26,811 nucleotides of DNA from Bacillota bacterium (GTDB taxonomy: Bacteria; Bacillota; UBA4882; UBA8346), in contig JAEZCE010000011.1 in assembly GCA_023429995.1 (NCBI GenBank), forward strand, positions 1-26,811, read 5' to 3'. Positions 22,926 to 26,811 of the stretch are shown here, piece by piece (within the stretch, counting starts at the first letter, position 1; each line of letters opens with the position of its first letter). The notes under the pieces were generated by a model that was not told the DNA's origin, ran no database searches, and saw nothing but the letters and a program-made list of their open reading frames with translations. Both the position numbers and the translations under genes were made by a program.

Positions 22926-22963
22926 AAAAAAATCATTGCCTTTCATCATTATAGCGGCAATGA
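22926..22963 (-). terminator. Terminator behind the response regulator gene
   Basis: On the minus strand TCATTGCC (plus 22956-22963) pairs with GGCAATGA (plus 22933-22940), with a 15-nt loop, and is followed directly by a run of seven T. It lies 44 bp behind the response-regulator stop and ends the sensor-regulator unit before the oxidoreductase gene. Confidence 0.85.
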
Positions 22964-23006
22964 AGCAACATTTTATTGTTTATTTCTACGGAAAACTTGC
23001 ACGTTT

Positions 23007-24617
23007 TTATGAATTCACAGGGGAATTTTTTTGTAAATATTCTCTATACTCCGAAGGCGTCATTCCGGTATACTTTTTAAAAATCTTACTAAAGTACTGC
23101 GGGTTGTCATAACCGACTTTCTCCCCGACTTCAAAGGCTTTAGCGTCCTTTTCACCCAATAATTGTTTTGCCTTTTGCAGCCTTAATGAAGTCAAGTATT
23201 CTAAAAAACTTTCTCCGACTTCGTTACTGAATAAGTTGCTGAAATAGTTCGGACTCATAAAAACCGTTTCCGCTATTTTATTTAAAGTCAAATCCTCGTG
23301 ATAATGTTCGGCTATGAACTGTTTAGCCTGTTCAATCACACGCTTGTTTTTGAGAATTTTATTATGGAGGATATAAACGGCCATTTTTTCAAATATCGCA
23401 ACCACCCATTGCCTGGCTTCGGTGAAATCCCGCTGTTTTTTGATTTCTTCATGGAAACGGACCTCTTTCCCGAACAGGTCCGCCGGATTTATATTAAACT
23501 CATGCAGCACCCGGAAGGCGCTGCTTATGAGATCGCCGCAAATCTGTTGGAACTGGGTAACCCGGATATTCCGGCATTCGCGGATCTGCTCGAAAATCTT
23601 ATGGAGGGTGTCCAAAACCAATTGTTTATCGGCTACTCTCAGCGCCGAGAATAATCTATGTTCATCATCGGCGGCGATTTGAAAGTTAACTCCCGTTTTA
23701 TCGGCAATTTCCTCGAATAAAACGAAACTGCTCTTTCCGGTAAACAACGTATACTCCAGCGCCGTTTTGGCTTGTTCATAACATAAACTTACCCTGGCTT
23801 CTCCGGAGCCAACATTGCTAAGGCCTATCCTGAGAGAAACATCAAGACTGCAAGCAACCCGCTTGGAAACCGATTGACATTGGGTTATGAACCGGCCCCG
23901 GTTTTCAATTTCACTTACATCAGGGTCACAATGATAAATCCAAACCAACTCCTCCGAATGGCTCTCAAAGCATGTTTCCTGATTGTCCAGTTCCGCTCCG
24001 GCGATCTCAAGTACCCGTGACCTTAAAAGCCGGCTCTGTTCCCCGGAGAATTCTTCGTTAAACAGGGTAATTTGATCCATCTCCGCTACCGCCACGATTA
24101 AAAAATCAGCCAATGTGGTTCCAGCCAGATTTAATTCATGATAAATCTCCTTTGAGCGCTCTCTTTTCAAAAGCAACTCGGTAAGATACCTGTTTCTCAA
24201 TAACAGCAGGCTTTTATCGAGTTGACGTTCCTTTTGCCGATCTTTTTCAATGGCAACGACCGCTTTATGAAGAACTCCGGTTAATTCTGCAATATCAGCC
24301 GTTTTCAATAAGTAATCAAACGCCCCCAGTTTCAGCGCGGACCGGGCATAACCAAAATCTTCATAACCGCTCAAAATAATTACTTTTACGCCGGTTCCGG
24401 CCTGTACAACCCGGTCTAAAAGTTCCAAGCCGTCCATAACCGGCATCCGAATGTCGGTTAATATAATATCGGGATGGAATTGTTTAAACAACGCCAGCCC
24501 TTCCCCTCCGTTAGCCGCGGTTTTCACTTGGCTAATCGCTAAATCGGTCCAAGGAATGGTATGGAAGATCCCCATCCGGATGATTTCCTCATCGTCGACT
24601 ATCAAGAGCTTATACAT
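23007..24617 (-). CDS. Response regulator with AraC-type DNA-binding domain (YesN type)
   Basis: The 536-aa regulator has a receiver domain at 1-120 with Asp8-Asp9-Glu10, phosphoacceptor Asp55 (LTDIRMP) and Lys105. An unassigned middle domain spans about 130-420. Two helix-turn-helix motifs lie at the C-terminus: DLTLNKIAETVFMSPNYFS, and the AraC signature ending in VGYDNPQYFSKIFKKYTGMTPSEYR. ATG 24617 lies inside the kinase's last codons (8-bp overlap) with GGAGGGAGAGG upstream; the frame open to 24716 is only a shadow of the kinase. Phosphorylated by the neighbouring kinase, it very probably switches on the sugar transporter genes downstream. Family and arrangement match the Bacillus YesM/YesN pair. 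Confidence 0.93.
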   Translation of the reverse strand: MYKLLIVDDEEIIRMGIFHTIPWTDLAISQVKTAANGGEGLALFKQFHPDIILTDIRMPVMDGLELLDRVVQAGTGVKVIILSGYEDFGYARSALKLGAFDYLLKTADIAELTGVLHKAVVAIEKDRQKERQLDKSLLLLRNRYLTELLLKRERSKEIYHELNLAGTTLADFLIVAVAEMDQITLFNEEFSGEQSRLLRSRVLEIAGAELDNQETCFESHSEELVWIYHCDPDVSEIENRGRFITQCQSVSKRVACSLDVSLRIGLSNVGSGEARVSLCYEQAKTALEYTLFTGKSSFVLFEEIADKTGVNFQIAADDEHRLFSALRVADKQLVLDTLHKIFEQIRECRNIRVTQFQQICGDLISSAFRVLHEFNINPADLFGKEVRFHEEIKKQRDFTEARQWVVAIFEKMAVYILHNKILKNKRVIEQAKQFIAEHYHEDLTLNKIAETVFMSPNYFSNLFSNEVGESFLEYLTSLRLQKAKQLLGEKDAKAFEVGEKVGYDNPQYFSKIFKKYTGMTPSEYREYLQKNSPVNS

Positions 24618-26379
24618 GTTCCTCTCCCTCCGGCCAGCTTCTGACGGGTATCGAAATCTCAAAAACCGTTTCTTGATGAGGAACACTGGTGCAGCTGAGG
24701 GAATAGTCGTTCTCAAAGTAAAGGCTCAGCCGCTGCTGAAGATTTTTCAACCCGTAACCGCTGTTCATTATTTTGGGCAAGCTCTCCTCATCCAAATTGG
24801 CGATTCCTGAACCGTTATCAAGGACCCGGAAAGCAATCCCTTCCCCGGCCTTGAATACGGAGACTTTAATCAAACCCGGCACAGGCAATCCTTCAATCCC
24901 ATGAACCAGGGAATTTTCCACCAACGGTTGCAAGATCAGTTTAATGGTCCGATATTGGAGTATCTCCGGATCGACCTGGATATGATATTCAAACTTATCC
25001 CCAAAACGCAACTTTTGAATACTCAGATAACTTCTAACATGCTCGACTTCCTTTTCAACCGTAGTGAATTCTTTTCCCTTATTCAATCCCAGCCTGAAAA
25101 AGTTGGAAAGCGCGACTGCCATTTGCCCGACTTTATGGTTTCCTTCCGCCATCGCCAGCCAATACATGGATGCCAGCGTATTATACAAAAAATGGGGGTT
25201 GATATGGGCCTCCAAGGCGCTAATCTGGGCCTTCACCTTATGTTGTTGTTCTTCCTCCACCATTTGCATCAATTTTTCGATATTTCCCATCATCTGATTA
25301 AAGGATACGCCCAAATCGCCAATCTCATCCTGGTATAACACATTGAATCTAACTTTCATATCACCGGTGGCGCCCTGCCTCATGAGCTGAATCAATTTCC
25401 GAACCGGATTCAAGATCCCTCTGGAGATGAAAAGTGAAAGAATGAGCACCAATACAAAACATGCCAGAAAAATGATGATGGTGACATTACGCAAAGTGCT
25501 GGCTTCGGCGATTAGTCGCCTATAGGGTATCAGGGCAACCAGTTTCCAGCCGGTAACGAAAAAAGTATTATAAACCACAAATAATTTGGGCTTCCTCTTA
25601 TGGGTGACAAAACTCCCGCTTTCACTCAGGCTCACCCGTTTCAAAATTTCCGGGTCCTTAATTTTCTTTCCCATCCATGCAATTTCAGGGTGATAAATAA
25701 ACCGTCCCTCTTCATCGATTAAATACAACAAGGTATTTTTGTGATGGGTCAACCTGTCGGCGATATTCCTCAAGATATTTTGATTGACGTGGATTACGAC
25801 GACGCCCAAATTCCCCCGGTCCATATCATAAAGTTTGCGTGTCAATACAAAAACGTTTTGCCCCAAGACATTTTGGGGAGGCCACCATTTATAGTTATTG
25901 TATTCGGATAAAGTTTCCCGGTAAATCGCTGATTTTTTGTAGTTAGCCCGGTATTCCGGGGTCAAAAAACTAATGCCGTAGTTCCCGGTAACATCGCCTA
26001 CTGCATAAATCGTATTGTTTTTGGAAGACAGAATGTAAATACTGGTGATGAAATCATTGCTAAACTTAATACTCTTAAGGATTGAAATGATCTTCAGATA
26101 ATTTTCATTTTTATCCTCGATTGTTTCCGCTCTTTCCTGCGCCAAGATTTCCTTGAGCGGATCGCTGTTTAATACCATCTTGCTGATATCGTCAATATCC
26201 TTGAAGTTCAAAAAGATATTGATGTTAATTTCATTGGTGATATCACTGGTATATTGACTTACGATATCTTGGATGGTGCCCGCGGACTTATAATACGAAA
26301 AAAGGCCCAACGCTAATAAGGGAATCAAAGAAATTAAAGTGAAAGAGAAAGCAATTCGAAATTGCAATCCCCGGTTCAT
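24610..26379 (-). CDS. Sensor histidine kinase (YesM type)
   Basis: A membrane sensor of 589 aa. Segments in order are transmembrane helix 1 (about 8-30), an extracytoplasmic sensing domain of about 260 residues of the Cache-like kind, transmembrane helix 2 (about 298-318), HAMP linker (to about 375), the His_kinase domain with EAHINPHFLYNTL (phospho-His at about 396), and the ATPase domain with QPLVENSLVHG, DNGSGI and GYGLKNL. ATG 26379 is preferred since GAGGG stands 7 nt upstream and known YesM proteins begin at this point; ATG 26451 would add 24 residues without clear merit. Together with the AraC-type regulator overlapping its 3' end, it is expected to sense an extracellular carbohydrate. 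Confidence 0.92.
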   Translation of the reverse strand: MNRGLQFRIAFSFTLISLIPLLALGLFSYYKSAGTIQDIVSQYTSDITNEININIFLNFKDIDDISKMVLNSDPLKEILAQERAETIEDKNENYLKIISILKSIKFSNDFITSIYILSSKNNTIYAVGDVTGNYGISFLTPEYRANYKKSAIYRETLSEYNNYKWWPPQNVLGQNVFVLTRKLYDMDRGNLGVVVIHVNQNILRNIADRLTHHKNTLLYLIDEEGRFIYHPEIAWMGKKIKDPEILKRVSLSESGSFVTHKRKPKLFVVYNTFFVTGWKLVALIPYRRLIAEASTLRNVTIIIFLACFVLVLILSLFISRGILNPVRKLIQLMRQGATGDMKVRFNVLYQDEIGDLGVSFNQMMGNIEKLMQMVEEEQQHKVKAQISALEAHINPHFLYNTLASMYWLAMAEGNHKVGQMAVALSNFFRLGLNKGKEFTTVEKEVEHVRSYLSIQKLRFGDKFEYHIQVDPEILQYRTIKLILQPLVENSLVHGIEGLPVPGLIKVSVFKAGEGIAFRVLDNGSGIANLDEESLPKIMNSGYGLKNLQQRLSLYFENDYSLSCTSVPHQETVFEISIPVRSWPEGEEHV

Positions 26380-26610
26380 GAAGATTCCCTCGATGAGTTT
26401 GCCCCATGATGTTTTCGGATCTGAGTTCCATTGATGAAGCCGCATTTTCATGATTTAAGGACTTCCAAAATTTTTACCCCTTTTTTACATACCTTTTACA
26501 TTGAAAATAATTCGTCAATGATGACTCAAAACCTACTTGGCTCTTAAAAAATGAATTCTGAGTTAACGGTATATTATGTCATTCCATTCGTAAAAGGAAT
26601 GATCACTTTA

Positions 26611-26619
26611 TGGTATAAT
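26611..26619 (+). promoter_or_regulatory. Extended -10 promoter element pointing right
   Basis: TGGTATAAT is a perfect extended -10 box (TGnTATAAT). No good -35 stands 17 bp upstream. It reads toward the window edge, where no gene is visible, and overlaps the region of the divergent kinase promoter. Confidence 0.4.
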
Positions 26620-26769
26620 AAAATATGATTATAAACTCAACTTTCGCAATCGAATTTGCCATTAAAAGCTCAATATCATTGGGAAAGACATCATACCAAC
26701 CAGCTAAGTTGACAAACGGGATTATGCACCTATCTATTTAGCTGAAATGTTGGTCCACCCCTCATTCTT

Positions 26770-26806
26770 CGCCTCCATGGAGGCGCACTTTCTCCCTCGG
26801 GAGAAA
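26770..26806. repeat. Two adjacent palindromic hairpins at the window edge
   Basis: CGCCTCCATGGAGGCG (26770-26785) is a perfect 16-bp palindrome. Three bases on, TTTCTCCC (26789-26796) and GGGAGAAA (26799-26806) form an 8-bp stem with a 2-nt loop. The first resembles the core at 32-48 of the window. The element may continue past the right edge. Confidence 0.5.
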
Positions 26807-26811
26807 CGAAC

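Larger units (their letters stand above)
26452..26811. other. 360-bp region upstream of the kinase gene, no gene seen
   Basis: No supported frame was found. It contains a TCATTCC/GGAATGA inverted repeat (26579-26602), an extended -10 box on the plus strand (26611-26619) and two GC-rich hairpins at the window's right edge. The kinase promoter must lie here; TTGAGT and TATACC 17 bp apart on the minus strand (about 26610-26640) are a candidate. Confidence 0.5.

Noticed and set aside
24901..25338. 145-aa plus-strand frame opposite the histidine kinase
   Set aside because: Antisense to the conserved HAMP and His_kinase domains; a shadow frame.
26700..26811. T-box or other riboswitch at the right edge (GGGGTGGACC on the minus strand)
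   Set aside because: The sequence lacks the T-box AGGGTGGNACCGCG motif and stem I elements, and the nearest minus-strand gene lies about 380 bp away.

Overview
The window comes from an endospore-forming Firmicute (Bacillota). It carries a complete gerA-type germinant receptor operon, a GerMN-domain protein, a PPi-type phosphofructokinase of the kind common in anaerobic clostridia-like bacteria, HelD, and a YesM/YesN-type two-component system. Two details point to a diderm (outer-membrane) spore former. One secreted protein looks like an outer-membrane beta-barrel ending in Phe, and the ABC sugar-binding protein has a signal peptide but no lipobox, as expected for a periplasmic protein. Limnochordia, Halanaerobiales or Negativicutes-like lineages would fit, but the lineage is an inference. 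No rRNA, tRNA, CRISPR array, intact IS or prophage was seen. 

Layout. 1-317: a partly visible structured palindromic repeat, then mostly non-coding DNA with one doubtful 29-aa Cys-rich ORF. 318-6674 is all minus strand: PPi-type phosphofructokinase; a divergent dihydropteroate synthase behind a promoter embedded in a palindrome; a small anchored protein with two repeats; an MTA/SAH-nucleosidase-like protein; a GerMN protein and a barrel protein in one operon; and an LD-carboxypeptidase. 6800-10825 plus: the gerA-type receptor operon, A-B-C subunits with overlapping genes. 10904-11071 minus: an overlooked 55-aa protein with two membrane segments. 11329-12930 plus: a secreted protein made of about 15 ankyrin repeats. 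13009-16313 minus: a PhzF-like isomerase and HelD. 16709-17956 plus: an MFS transporter behind a perfect 19-bp palindrome. 

18026-26379 minus is one functional block for sensing and taking up an unknown carbohydrate. It holds a histidine kinase and an AraC-type response regulator (overlapping genes with their own terminator), an FAD-dependent oxidoreductase, a solute-binding protein with its own sigma-A-type promoter, and two inner-membrane permeases. No ATPase is encoded, so a shared MsmX-like ATPase is presumably used. A roughly 98-bp MITE-like inverted repeat sits directly behind the binding-protein stop codon and before the permeases. It probably serves as an mRNA stabiliser or attenuator. 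26452-26811 is non-coding and ends in two hairpins, one of which resembles the repeat at the window start. 

The points most worth following up are the small two-membrane-segment protein beside the germinant receptor (a candidate D-type receptor accessory), the barrel plus GerMN pair, the palindrome overlapping the folP promoter, and the MITE-like element inside the ABC operon.
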